A DNA stretch of 64,000 nt, taken from the NCBI GenBank assembly GCA_902775475.1, contig CACYME010000034.1, positions 20,434 to 84,433 on the forward strand, given 5' to 3'. This DNA comes from an uncultured Prevotellaceae bacterium. Lineage in GTDB: Bacteria > Bacteroidota > Bacteroidia > Bacteroidales > Bacteroidaceae. Shown here in pieces: positions 9,007-17,900 of the stretch. Made by a program: the position numbers and the translations under genes. The notes under the pieces are model-generated. The model made no database searches. It was not told the origin of the DNA and saw only the letters and a list, made by a program, of their open reading frames with translations. Positions within the stretch are counted from its first letter, which is position 1, and every line of letters starts with the position of its first letter.

Positions 9007-9126
9007 TTAAGTGAAACCTAGGATATTTCATTTGAATGACAAGAGGCATAGTGAATCTCCACGCGATAGCGTGGGATTGTTGCACTATTCTTTTTCATTC
9101 AATGGTTATCCTAGGACCACACTTAA
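9007..9126 (+). ncRNA. 120-nt extended hairpin in the leader of the beta-helix gene
   Basis: Five nested stems line up on one axis: TTAAGTG/CACTTAA (9007-9013, 9120-9126), CCTAGGATA/TATCCTAGG (9017-9025, 9107-9115), CATTTGAATGA with TCATTCAATG (9029-9039, 9095-9104), ATAGTG/CACTAT (9048-9053, 9083-9088) and CCACGC-gata-GCGTGG (9059-9074). Together they form a nearly continuous rod. An 80-codon reading frame overlaps it but its protein looks random. Either a structured leader RNA controlling the downstream gene or a palindromic insertion; the sequence alone does not decide. Confidence 0.5.
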
Positions 9127-9265
9127 GAAAGATGGCGTGAAATCTACAATTCCACGTTTTCTTTGTGTGCATATTTTAATAATGTGTACGCTCAAGGACA
9201 GCAACAAGGAACAGAGCATATCGATACATAGTTCACACATTATTATTAATTAAATTGAAAAGCTT

Positions 9266-11953
9266 ATGAAAAAAATGAGGAAACTCTTCGTGGCTATCTT
9301 TGCCACCATGCTACCCTTTGCCGCAGCTTGGGCCGACAATGTTGCCAAGATCGGGGAAACGGAGTATGAGACGCTGGCGGAGGCTGTTTCTGCCGCAAAA
9401 TCAGGAGAAAACATTCATGTGGTTGCTCAGGGAACCTACACCATTCCAACAATCTCTAATAACATCACTATTAAAGGTGATGTTGAGGGCATTGCTTTTA
9501 ATTGTATAGGTGATGAAAAAACAAGTGTCGCTTCCATTCCCAACGGTGCTACCTTTGAGAGCGTTTCCTTTGACTTCGGAAACGTCAATTATCATGGCTT
9601 CCAGCACGCAGGAAAGATCACGATGAACGGCTGTACCCTCAACGGTAGGCTCACTTCTTATGGAGACATGGACTTCACCAATTGCCAGTTCATCCAGACA
9701 TATGCTGACTACCACATGTGGGTATATGGTAAGGGTACTGTCAATTATACCAACTGTACATTTACTGGGCTGGGTAAGTTCTTAAATCTTTATAGTGAGA
9801 GCAGTACTAATGTCGGCAATGTTAATGTTTCAGGTTGCAAGTTCATTAACACCAGCAGTACAGCAAGTAAGGCTGCCCTCAACGTAAAGGCCACTTCTGG
9901 CTCTACCCTTTTGGAATATGCAGTAAATGTAGAAAACTGCTCCACCGAGGGCGCTTTCCCCGCTGCCAGCAGTTCATCTTCTCTTATCGTCTTCAACGAA
10001 CTGATACAGGTTGACGACCGTCCTGCAACTGGCACCGACAACATCACGGTATCTCAAGACGGAGTGGTTATTTACCAGAATGGTTCCACACCTGCTCCTG
10101 GAGTTGCAAAGATTGGCGATGTGGAGTATGAGAGCTTGCAGGCCGCATTGGACGCTGCCGAGGCTACGGACGCTGCTGATATCGTCATTGACTTGCTGGA
10201 TGACGCTACTCTTGACATTACTGCATGGGACGGTACTAAAAATTCACTCTCCATCGGTACCATTAACACCCAGTCGATTATCATTAACGGAAATAACCAT
10301 ACGCTGACCTTCAACCAAAAGAACAGCGACTGGAATAACGTGGCCACGATGAATGACGCTCAGACGAAATTGATTCTGAACGACATGAACATCACTAACA
10401 GCGGCTATAACAATGGCCCGTGGAACCGCCACGACATCAATTTCAACTGCGCTGTTGAACTCAACAATGTTACCTCAGACAAGGCTCTGGCATTCAAGAA
10501 CGATGCTATTTTGAAGGACGTGAACGTCACTGACACATCGGGAAGTATTTATGGTATTTGGATTCAGCCTAATGGTCAAAACATCAAGATCGAAGGACTG
10601 ACCTTGACAGTTGGGCGCGGTATCAAGATTGATCAGCAGTATGTTGACAATCCTGCACTTGTCACTTTGGATGTCAAGAATGCTACGTTCAATACCACGC
10701 AGAAGGCTGCCATTCTTGTCTTGTCAGATGCTGGTGCAACAATTACAGCAGAGAATATAAATATCGGAAACGTTGCCGCCGACAAGGTGAATGCCGTGTG
10801 GGTTGACGAGGCAAAGGCAGATAAGTATGGCCTCGTGACCGTAACAGGTGCAAGCAAGGGTGTTGAAGGTGGCACTGCTTCCTATGAGGCAACCCTCTCT
10901 ACCAGCGATAATATTGATGGTTACTATAAGTCGCTGGCAGCTGCCATCGCCGCTGTGTCAGAAGGGCAGACTGTTGGACTTGTTAAGGACATCACATTGA
11001 GCGAAACCATCGCCTGCGAGCGTTCGCTTGTCCTGAAACTGGGTGACTTCACCATCACGAAGGGCGAATACAGCATCATGCTGAGCCAAGGCCTGAGCGT
11101 TAGCACCGACAAGAAAACCGACGTCTTCGCTACAGATGCTGAAGGCTGCAAGATTGTGGAGACTGCTACCGATAATGGTTTCACCTATACTGCTGCTGAC
11201 CTGAAGTCAACAGACATCGTGCTGAAGGATGGTGAGGCTTGCACGATTACAAATGCTCAGGTGAAGAGCGCCAGCTACGTCCGCTCGTTCGGCGATGATC
11301 GTGTGAACAAGTTACAAGGTTGGTTTGTTCCGTTCGACTATACGATAACGGATAAAGATGCAGAGAACTTTAAGTTCTTTAAGATTAGCATGATTGCGAA
11401 TACTCCCAATGCTGGCGAAGGCGAAAGCTCTGACGAGGTTCGGATTTTCCTGACGAAGGTAGGAAGTGGCACAATCCTCAGAGCTAATAAGCCCTATGTA
11501 TATAAGCCGATATCAGCTCAAGAGAATTATAGTTCTACAACAGAAGGAGCCGAACTGAAAGCTTATGATGGGGCCGTCGCAGTAAAGACCGAGACTACAG
11601 AAAATGTCTATTCTTTCTATGGTAATTATGGTTATGTTACAACAAGTGCGAGCGATCCCTTCTACTACATGGCTTATAGTGGTGAACTTAGCTTTGATGA
11701 TGGTTCTGCAAATGTAACTGTAGGCCTGTTCAGGTGGATTCTACGAGTAACCAGCAAGTCTGGCGAAGCAGACTATTCGCGTAGCATCAGCTTCATCGAC
11801 GGAAATGAGCAGACGGGTGTAAACTATGTGGTTGCAGATAGCGATGCAGTAGAGTTCTTTATGTTGAATGGTACCAAGGTTGACCAGCCTTCCAAGGGTG
11901 TCTACATTGTAAAGAAAGCAAACGGCGAGATGAGAAAGGTTTTTGTTAAATAA
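9266..11953 (+). CDS. Large secreted beta-helix surface protein
   Basis: Function unknown; probably a cell-surface adhesin or polysaccharide-binding protein. 895 residues with signal peptide MKKMRKLFVAIFATMLPFAAAWA. The body has short beta-strand/Asn-Gly-rich repeats typical of right-handed beta-helices (for example VNYTNCTFTGLGKFLNL). A domain opening recurs: VAKIGETEYETLAEAVSAAKSG near residue 25, VAKIGDVEYESLQAALDAAE near 278, and YYKSLAAAIAAVSEGQTV near 553. The tail FFMLNGTKVDQPSKGVYIVK, ending VFVK, resembles C-terminal sorting tails seen in Prevotella secreted proteins, so type IX export is possible (inference). It has a long structured leader and a small gene 19 nt after it. Confidence 0.7.
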   Translation: MKKMRKLFVAIFATMLPFAAAWADNVAKIGETEYETLAEAVSAAKSGENIHVVAQGTYTIPTISNNITIKGDVEGIAFNCIGDEKTSVASIPNGATFESVSFDFGNVNYHGFQHAGKITMNGCTLNGRLTSYGDMDFTNCQFIQTYADYHMWVYGKGTVNYTNCTFTGLGKFLNLYSESSTNVGNVNVSGCKFINTSSTASKAALNVKATSGSTLLEYAVNVENCSTEGAFPAASSSSSLIVFNELIQVDDRPATGTDNITVSQDGVVIYQNGSTPAPGVAKIGDVEYESLQAALDAAEATDAADIVIDLLDDATLDITAWDGTKNSLSIGTINTQSIIINGNNHTLTFNQKNSDWNNVATMNDAQTKLILNDMNITNSGYNNGPWNRHDINFNCAVELNNVTSDKALAFKNDAILKDVNVTDTSGSIYGIWIQPNGQNIKIEGLTLTVGRGIKIDQQYVDNPALVTLDVKNATFNTTQKAAILVLSDAGATITAENINIGNVAADKVNAVWVDEAKADKYGLVTVTGASKGVEGGTASYEATLSTSDNIDGYYKSLAAAIAAVSEGQTVGLVKDITLSETIACERSLVLKLGDFTITKGEYSIMLSQGLSVSTDKKTDVFATDAEGCKIVETATDNGFTYTAADLKSTDIVLKDGEACTITNAQVKSASYVRSFGDDRVNKLQGWFVPFDYTITDKDAENFKFFKISMIANTPNAGEGESSDEVRIFLTKVGSGTILRANKPYVYKPISAQENYSSTTEGAELKAYDGAVAVKTETTENVYSFYGNYGYVTTSASDPFYYMAYSGELSFDDGSANVTVGLFRWILRVTSKSGEADYSRSISFIDGNEQTGVNYVVADSDAVEFFMLNGTKVDQPSKGVYIVKKANGEMRKVFVK

Positions 11954-11972
11954 TATTTTTAACTTACAAAAA

Positions 11973-12125
11973 ATGAAAAAGAACAATTATGTACAGCCTC
12001 TGGCAGAAATGGTCAAGGTTGAGATGGTGCAGATGATTGCTGAATCGGATGAGAAAATCGTTCCTGGAAAGCCTGGACAGCCTGCAGGTTCTCGCACAGA
12101 AGACCATTCTTGGGACGAGGAGTAA
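11973..12125 (+). CDS. Small peptide of unknown function (50 residues)
   Basis: Start ATG 11973 gives MKKNNYVQPLAEMVKVEMVQ; an earlier in-frame start at 11943 would overlap the previous gene. The second half is rich in Gly, Pro, Glu and Asp and ends SWDEE; there is no signal peptide or membrane segment. Similar short proteins with a P-x-A/E-V-x-like N-terminus and an acidic, tryptophan-containing C-terminus are common in Prevotella and Bacteroides next to surface proteins, but no role is established. It is 19 nt after the beta-helix gene and followed by a strong terminator, so the two are probably co-transcribed. Confidence 0.6.
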   Translation: MKKNNYVQPLAEMVKVEMVQMIAESDEKIVPGKPGQPAGSRTEDHSWDEE

Positions 12126-12234
12126 CGGTATCTGAGCGGGCCTAAGCGTTGTGGCGTAGTTGCCATGCTGGGTTGCGAAGGAACAGAAATCTTCCCACAC
12201 ATTGCATTGAACCAAAGCCGATAGGCTAAATGAG

Positions 12235-12276
12235 GACGCATCCCAGACTTCGTGAGAGGTCTGGGATGCGTCTTTT
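12235..12276 (+). terminator. Strong intrinsic terminator
   Basis: Perfect 14-bp stem GACGCATCCCAGAC (12235-12248) with GTCTGGGATGCGTC (12259-12272), 10-nt loop, then TTTT. It ends the beta-helix/small-peptide unit and separates it from the minus-strand gene that ends at 12356. The part between 12126 and 12234 shows no gene. Confidence 0.88.
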
Positions 12277-12355
12277 CTGCTGATGGCGTTGCGCGGTGAT
12301 TTTGGGCGTGGTAGGAGAAAGCCTATAGACCAATCAAATTGCTACAAGAGACGCT

Positions 12356-12919
12356 TTATTCTTCATCGTCTTCCATACGGCTGATGCGGCGCGTTTCGGC
12401 GCGTGCTTCGCGCCAGCGGGGGAAGTAGCGGTCCATGAGGGCGTGGAAACGGGCGTTGTGGCTGGGCTCCAATAGGTGGCACAGCTCGTGCACGACGACG
12501 TGCTCCACGCACCACTCGGGCAGCAGGAGCACGTAGGCCGAGATGCAGATGGTGCGTTCTTTGACGTCGCATTTCCCCCAGCAGGAGATGAGCGGCCTGT
12601 AGTAGACAAGGGTGGGCTTGACGCCCATGAGCTTGGAGTAGCGCTCCACCATCGGCTCCACGAGTGCTATCAGCCTGTCCAGGGACTCGTTGAGCTGCTG
12701 CTGTGTGCGCAGGGGCAGCTGGTTGTAGAAGTTGGCGCGTTGCTTCTGCCGTTCGTAGGTGTTCTGTCGTGCCTGGGCTATCCACTCGCGGTTTTCTTCA
12801 ATGAACTGGTCTACTTTTTCGCGGGGAACGCCGAGCGGCACCGACACGTGCACGTCGTAGTTCTTAGCGATGCGCATCGACATGCGGCTGGTGCGACGAT
12901 AGGTGATGAGGATTGACAT
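12356..12919 (-). CDS. YgjP/DUF45-type zinc metalloprotease
   Basis: Predicted cytosolic metallopeptidase of the DUF45 (YgjP, SprT/M48-related) family; its substrates are unknown. 187 residues from ATG 12919 (MSILITYRRTSRMSMRIAK); the frame continues upstream, but those codons run through a simple repeat and are not protein-like. The zinc site is HELCH at residues 144-148 with the third ligand His154 (HELCHLLEPSHNARFH), followed by the family's FPRWREAR. Second gene of a minus-strand pair with tsaE, 64 nt downstream of it. Confidence 0.85.
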   Translation of the reverse strand: MSILITYRRTSRMSMRIAKNYDVHVSVPLGVPREKVDQFIEENREWIAQARQNTYERQKQRANFYNQLPLRTQQQLNESLDRLIALVEPMVERYSKLMGVKPTLVYYRPLISCWGKCDVKERTICISAYVLLLPEWCVEHVVVHELCHLLEPSHNARFHALMDRYFPRWREARAETRRISRMEDDEE

Positions 12920-12940
12920 GGGAGGGAGAAGGGAGAAGTC

Positions 12941-12980
12941 ATAAGTGATAAGTGATGAGTGATAAGTGATGAGTGATAAG
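12941..12980. repeat. GTGATGA/GTGATAA simple repeat between tsaE and the DUF45 gene
   Basis: Tandem heptamers alternating AGTGATA and AGTGATG fill the gap between two co-directional minus-strand genes. The same array, in the same plus-strand phase, recurs at 28987-29037. No coding or promoter role is visible. Confidence 0.8.
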
Positions 12981-12983
12981 TGG

Positions 12984-13412
12984 TTAGGGGATGCTGACGG
13001 TGCGTGTGCCGTCGGGCTGCTCGCTGATGGTGACGCGCACGGCATCGTCGGGCAGCAGCGGCTCGATGAGCTCGGGCCACTCGATGAAGCAGAGGGCTCC
13101 GCTGTAGAAATAGTCTTCGTAGCCCATGTCGTAGACCTCTTCTAAGCGCTTGATGCGGTAGAAGTCGAAGTGGAAGAGCCTCCCCCCGTTGCTCTCCGGC
13201 TGCAGTGGTAGGCTATATTCGTTGACGATGGCGAAGGTGGGCGAGGTGATGACGTCTTCAACGCCCAGTTCCTCGCAGACGGCCTTGATGAAGGTGGTCT
13301 TTCCGGCACCCATCTTCCCGTAGAAGGCGAAGACGGTGTGCTGACCTATCTGGCTGACGAACTGCTGCGCTGCCTGGCGTATGCTGCCGAGGTCTTTGAT
13401 GTCTATTTGCAT
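12984..13412 (-). CDS. tsaE: tRNA threonylcarbamoyladenosine ATPase TsaE
   Basis: ATPase partner of TsaB/TsaD in making the t6A37 modification of ANN-decoding tRNAs. 142 residues from ATG 13412 (MQIDIKDLGSIRQAA), about normal. The P-loop YGKMGAGKTTF (residues 31-41), the SPTFAIVNEY switch segment and FHFDFYRIKRLEEVYDMGYEDYF match the family closely. An earlier ATG at 13436 lies inside the predicted promoter box and is rejected. TTTG-19 nt-TATTTTTG upstream (13464 to 13434) is a good promoter. Confidence 0.95.
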   Translation of the reverse strand: MQIDIKDLGSIRQAAQQFVSQIGQHTVFAFYGKMGAGKTTFIKAVCEELGVEDVITSPTFAIVNEYSLPLQPESNGGRLFHFDFYRIKRLEEVYDMGYEDYFYSGALCFIEWPELIEPLLPDDAVRVTISEQPDGTRTVSIP

Positions 13413-13433
13413 GGTGTTTTCGCTTTTTTGGCG

Positions 13434-13464
13434 CAAAAATACTTAAAAAACAGCAATTGGCAAA
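13434..13464 (-). promoter_or_regulatory. Promoter of tsaE
   Basis: On the minus strand TTTG (13464-13461) is followed after 19 nt by TATTTTTG (13441-13434), the full Bacteroidota arrangement. The tsaE ATG is 22 nt further on, giving a short leader. Confidence 0.75.
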
Positions 13465-13506
13465 ACATTTAGTGGGCTTTCTTTCTTCATTCTCGTAAGT
13501 TTTGCC

Positions 13507-13514
13507 TAATTTTG
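13507..13514 (+). promoter_or_regulatory. -7 box of the FAH-family gene
   Basis: TAATTTTG ends 9 nt before the ATG at 13524. Transcription would start about 3 nt from the start codon, so the mRNA is leaderless or nearly so. Confidence 0.6.
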
Positions 13515-13523
13515 CCCTCCGTT

Positions 13524-14138
13524 ATGAAGATATTTGGCGTTGGCATGAACTACCTCCTGCACACGCAGGAGCTGCACGGACGGGCCTACCGTCCGGAGGA
13601 ACCCGTGATATTCCTGAAGGCCGACTCGGCGCTGCTGAATCAGGGAAAGCCGTTTTTCGTTCCTCAGTGGAGCGAGCGCATCGACCACGAGGCCGAGCTG
13701 GTGGTGCGCATCTGCCGTCTGGGCAAGGGCATCCCCGTGCGCTTTGCCCATCGCTACTACGACGCGGTGACCGTGGGCATCGATTTCACGGCGCGCGACG
13801 TGCAGCGGCGGGCGCAGGCCGAGGGCCTGCCGTGGACCATCTGCAAGGGCTTCGACGGCTCGGCGGTGGTGGGCGAGTGGCGGCCGAAGGGGGGCGAGAC
13901 GCTGGCCGGCACGACGTTCCGCCTCGACCTGAACGGGCAGACGGTGCAGCGGGGCTGTGCCGACGACATGGTCTACTCCGTTGACGAGCTCATCAGCTAC
14001 CTTTCGCGCTTCTTCACCCTGAAGACGGGCGACCTCATCTTCACCGGCACGCCCGCCGGCGTGGGGCCGGTCAGCATCGGCGACCACCTGCAGGGCTTCC
14101 TGGGCGACGAACGCGTGCTCGACTTCTACTGTCGCTGA
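13524..14138 (+). CDS. Fumarylacetoacetate hydrolase family protein
   Basis: FAH-fold metal-dependent hydrolase; relatives cleave C-C bonds of acylpyruvates or decarboxylate oxaloacetate. 204 residues, the short single-domain FAHD1-like form. From ATG 13524 it begins MKIFGVGMNYLLH. Visible features are PVIFLKADSAL (substrate loop), the metal-binding acidic set around IDHEAELVVRI and YDAVTVGIDFTARDVQRRAQ, the lysine in WTICKGFDGSA, and GDLIFTGTPAGVGPVSIGD near the C-terminus. Monocistronic and divergent from tsaE. The true substrate cannot be assigned. Confidence 0.88.
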   Translation: MKIFGVGMNYLLHTQELHGRAYRPEEPVIFLKADSALLNQGKPFFVPQWSERIDHEAELVVRICRLGKGIPVRFAHRYYDAVTVGIDFTARDVQRRAQAEGLPWTICKGFDGSAVVGEWRPKGGETLAGTTFRLDLNGQTVQRGCADDMVYSVDELISYLSRFFTLKTGDLIFTGTPAGVGPVSIGDHLQGFLGDERVLDFYCR

Positions 14139-14360
14139 TGTTCCCCTTTTTTTCGAACTGTCCGGTTGCCTTAGTGAGACGAGATGGGCGTAAAGTCAAC
14201 GTACGGCTCAAGAAAAAAAGTTGTCCAAGTTGTTTTGTTGTCTTCTTTTTTTTAACGCGAATGACCGTGAACGGCCCAGCCAGAACGTGGCTGATTTTTT
14301 TTGAAAGATATTGACAAAATGGCCATTTTAGGCCTCCATATTTCAAAAATTCTCCACGGA

Positions 14361-14680
14361 AAAACTTTTGGACGAAAAAATGCCAATTTTGAGAGGGGTT
14401 TGCAAATGGTTGATTATCAGTGACTTGGTTTGATTTTGGCGAAAATCGGCGTTCGTTGAGAAAAAAAAGTCAACGACTTTTGAAAATTTGGCGTTGACTT
14501 TTGAAAATTTGGCGTGCTTACAAAAACGCGAAAAGTAGCAAAATTTGAGCAAAAAACGTGCACAAAAGTATGTCAAGTGTGCAAATTTTGGCCTTCTGCG
14601 CCTTCAATTTTTATCGGACGAGGGTTGGCAGAGGGGTAAAAATGGCCATTTTTCACTCCAGAATGCTTCGTCGCCGTGAT
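14361..14680 (+). repeat. Dispersed structured intergenic element, copy A
   Basis: One of four related non-coding copies in this window. Upstream block CTTTTGG (14365-14371) and GAAAAAATGCC (14374); stem 1 GTCAACG (14469-14475) with CGTTGAC (14492-14498); conserved TTGAAAATTTGGCGTGCTTA after it; stem 2 TGCACA (14559-14564) with TGTGCA (14578-14583); end block GGCCATTTTTC (14644). Distances are 95 nt from the GAAAA block to stem 1 and 61 nt from the right arm of stem 1 to stem 2. The rest of the 805-nt gap (14139-14360, 14681-14943) holds no gene that I can see. Confidence 0.75.
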
Positions 14681-14943
14681 GCAAATTTTTTGTGAAATGT
14701 TTTGACAAAAGAACGTCTGGTTTGTTGAATTATTTAAGTCAGTAACCAATCAAATTTAGTTTACACAAACATTGTCTTCAGATGATTTTGATTTGTTACT
14801 TACTTAGATAAACAGATGGTATAATGTTGTTTTTGCTTGGTTGCTTAGTTGATAATTCTGCCCCTTCCCGGCATGGGAGGGAGCAGGCTGATTTTCGTGA
14901 ATGAACGGTTTTGTGGGTGCAGACGCAATAAAACGAGGGTCGC

Positions 14944-17900
14944 ATGCGTTATATGAAAAGAAAAAAGATGAAAAGAGTCTTGCTACTGCTGTTGCTCGTG
15001 TGCGCCTCGATGAAGATGGCCGCACAGGATTTTGTCAACCTGACTGCCGAGGAGGTCAGGATTGACTCTGTGCTGCCCGTCTGCTACCACGAGTTCCCCC
15101 TCGGTACCGGCTATGCCGACTCCGTCTATACCGTCAGCATCGAATATCCAGAGTTTATCGATATGCAACCCTCCGACGTGGAGCGCCTGCAGCGTGCCGG
15201 ATATGGCCAGCTGCCGTCGATGCCCGTGGTGGAGCAGTTCGTGGGCGTCAGCCGTCGCCAGGGCACGCTCTATGTGCAGTTCGTGCCGCTGGTGCTGCGC
15301 GACGGTAAGTACCAGAAGCTGGTGAGCTATCGGCTGAAAGTGAGCGCCGAGGAAGCCGTTTCAGAAGCGCCTTCCAGGGCAGCCAAGGCATCGGCGTCAT
15401 CCTACGCTGCCCACTCCGTGCTCTCTTCGGGCCAGTGGGCCAAGATCAGCGTGCCGCAGACGGGCGTCTTCCAGCTCACCGAGTCGCTGGTGCGCCAGGC
15501 CGGCTTCAGTAATATCAACCGCGTGAAAGTCTATGGCTATGGTGGCGAGCTGCAGCCCGAAGTGCTCGCGACCAGCTATCTCAGCGCCACCGACGACCTG
15601 CAGGAGGTGCCGCAGTGCATCGTTGGCGGTCGCCATCTGTTCCACGCCGTGGGTCCGGTGGGGTGGGCCAGTGCTGCCGCCACCGCCCGCACGCGCAACC
15701 CCTATAGCGACGTGGGCTGCTACTTCCTGACCGAGAGCGACGGCGAGCCGCTCACCGTCGACAGCTCCGCCTTTCTGTCGTCGTTCTATCCTACCACCAA
15801 CGACTATCACAGCCTGAGCGAGACCGATGACTATGCCTGGTATCACAGCGGGCGCAACCTCTATGAGAGCACGCCCATCCCCACCGACGGCTATCGCAGC
15901 TACGAGCTGGCTGCCCATACCACCAGCGGCACGCTCAGCGTGGTGATGACTTACAACGGGCCGGGCGAGGTGAGCGTCGAGCTAAACGACTCGGTGGTGG
16001 GCTCCGTTCTCTGCCCAAAGGTGTCGGATGAAAACATGAAGGCCGACACACGCACCTTCAACTTCACCCTCGACGGGGTGCTCCGCGAGCGCAACACCGT
16101 GAGGCTGCGCCAGCTGAGCGGCGAGGGCACCCTGCGCCTCGACTACCTGTCGCTCACCATGCCCACGCCGGCACCCGCCCCCGACCTGGAGCACGGCTCG
16201 TTCCCGTCGCCGTCGTTCGTCTACCGCATCACCAACCAGGACCACCATGCCGACGAGGCTGCCGACATGATAATCATCATCCCCACGACGCAGAAGGTAC
16301 GCTCGCAGGCCGAACGGCTGAAGCAGCTCCACGAGGAGCGCGACTCGCTGCGCGTGCGCATCGTGCCTGCCGACGAGCTGTTCAACGAGTTCAGCAGTGG
16401 CACCCCCGACGCCAATGCCTACCGTCGCTACCTGAAGATGCTCTACGACCGCGCCGAGAGCGAGGCCGACATGCCCCGCTACTTGCTGCTCTTCGGCGAC
16501 GGTGCCTGGGACAACCGCATGCTCACCGCAAACTGGCGGACCTACTCGCCCGACGACTTCCTGCTCTGCTACGAGAGCGAGAACTCGTTCAGCGCCACGA
16601 TGAGCTACGTCTCCGACGACTACTTCGGCATGCTCGACGACGGCGAGGGCGGCAATCTGACCAAGCGCGACAAGGTCGACGTGGGCGTAGGGCGCCTGAC
16701 GGCCCGCACCGAGGAGCAGGCCAAGGTGCTCGTTGACAAGATTGTGGACTACGTGGCCAACGCCTCGGCCGGCGACTGGCAGAACACCATCTGCTTCATG
16801 GGCGACGACGGCAACAGCAACGTGCACATGAGGGACGTTGACGCCGCTGCCCAGCAGACGCAGGGCGCACATCCCGCCCTGAACATCAAGAAATACTACT
16901 GGGACGCCTATGAGCGCTCCTCCATCGCCACCGGCAACCGCTATCCCGACGTGGAGCGGCTGGTGCGCCAGCAGATGCAGAGCGGTGCGCTCATCATGGA
17001 CTATTGCGGCCACGGCTCCGACTACTGCATCAGCCACGAGCAGGTGCTGCGCATCGAGGACTATGCCCAGCACGCCTCGTCGCGGCTGCCTCTGTGGGTC
17101 ACCGCCTCGTGCGACATCATGCCCTTCGACTCCCAGGAGGACAACATCGGCGAGACGGCCATCCTGAACACCCGTGGCGGTGCCATCGCCTTCTTCGGCA
17201 CCACGCGTACCGTCTACACCAGCGACAACAAGAACATGAACCAGGCCTTCCTGCGCCATCTGCTCACCATCAGCAACGGACGCAGCACCACGCTGGGCGA
17301 CGCCGTCAGGCTGTCGAAGAACGAGCTGCGCACCTATGGCGAGGACGTCTTCGACCGCGAGCATCAGGAGCTCTATCCCATCAACAAACTGCACTACACC
17401 CTGCTGGGCGACCCTGCCATGCGGCTGGCCATGCCCACGCTGCAACTGGTCATCGACAGCATCAACGACCGGCCCATTGCCAGCGAGAGCGTGCGCATCA
17501 TGGCCGGCGAGGAGGTCACGGTGAAGGGCCACGTGGTGAGCGAGCAGCCCTTCGACGGCGTGGTGTCGCTGACGGTGAAGGACGTGGAGAGCCGTGTGGT
17601 GTGCCGCCTGAACAACCGTGCCTCGGACAACGATACGGTCTTCGTGTTCAACGACCGTCCTACCACCATCTACAACGGACAAGACAGCCTGCGTAGCGGG
17701 CGCTTCAGCATGAAGTTCGTGCTGCCCCAGGACATCAGCTACTCCGATGCCCCCGGCCAGATGATTGCCTACGCCGTGAGCAGCAACAAGCAGCTGGAGG
17801 CCCACGGCCAGACGCAGGCCTTCACCATGGGCAGCGGTGCCGACGTGCAGAACGACGGCGTGGGACCCTCTATCTTCTGTTACCTGAACACCAGCGACTT

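Noticed and set aside
9007-9126. Integron attC site
   Set aside because: The ends lack the RYYYAAC/GTTRRRY core sites and no integrase or cassette array is present.
9011-9253. 80-codon frame in the beta-helix leader
   Set aside because: It crosses the long hairpin and its translation has no protein-like pattern.
12941-12980. CRISPR array
   Set aside because: The units are directly adjacent 7-mers without spacers, and no cas gene is present.
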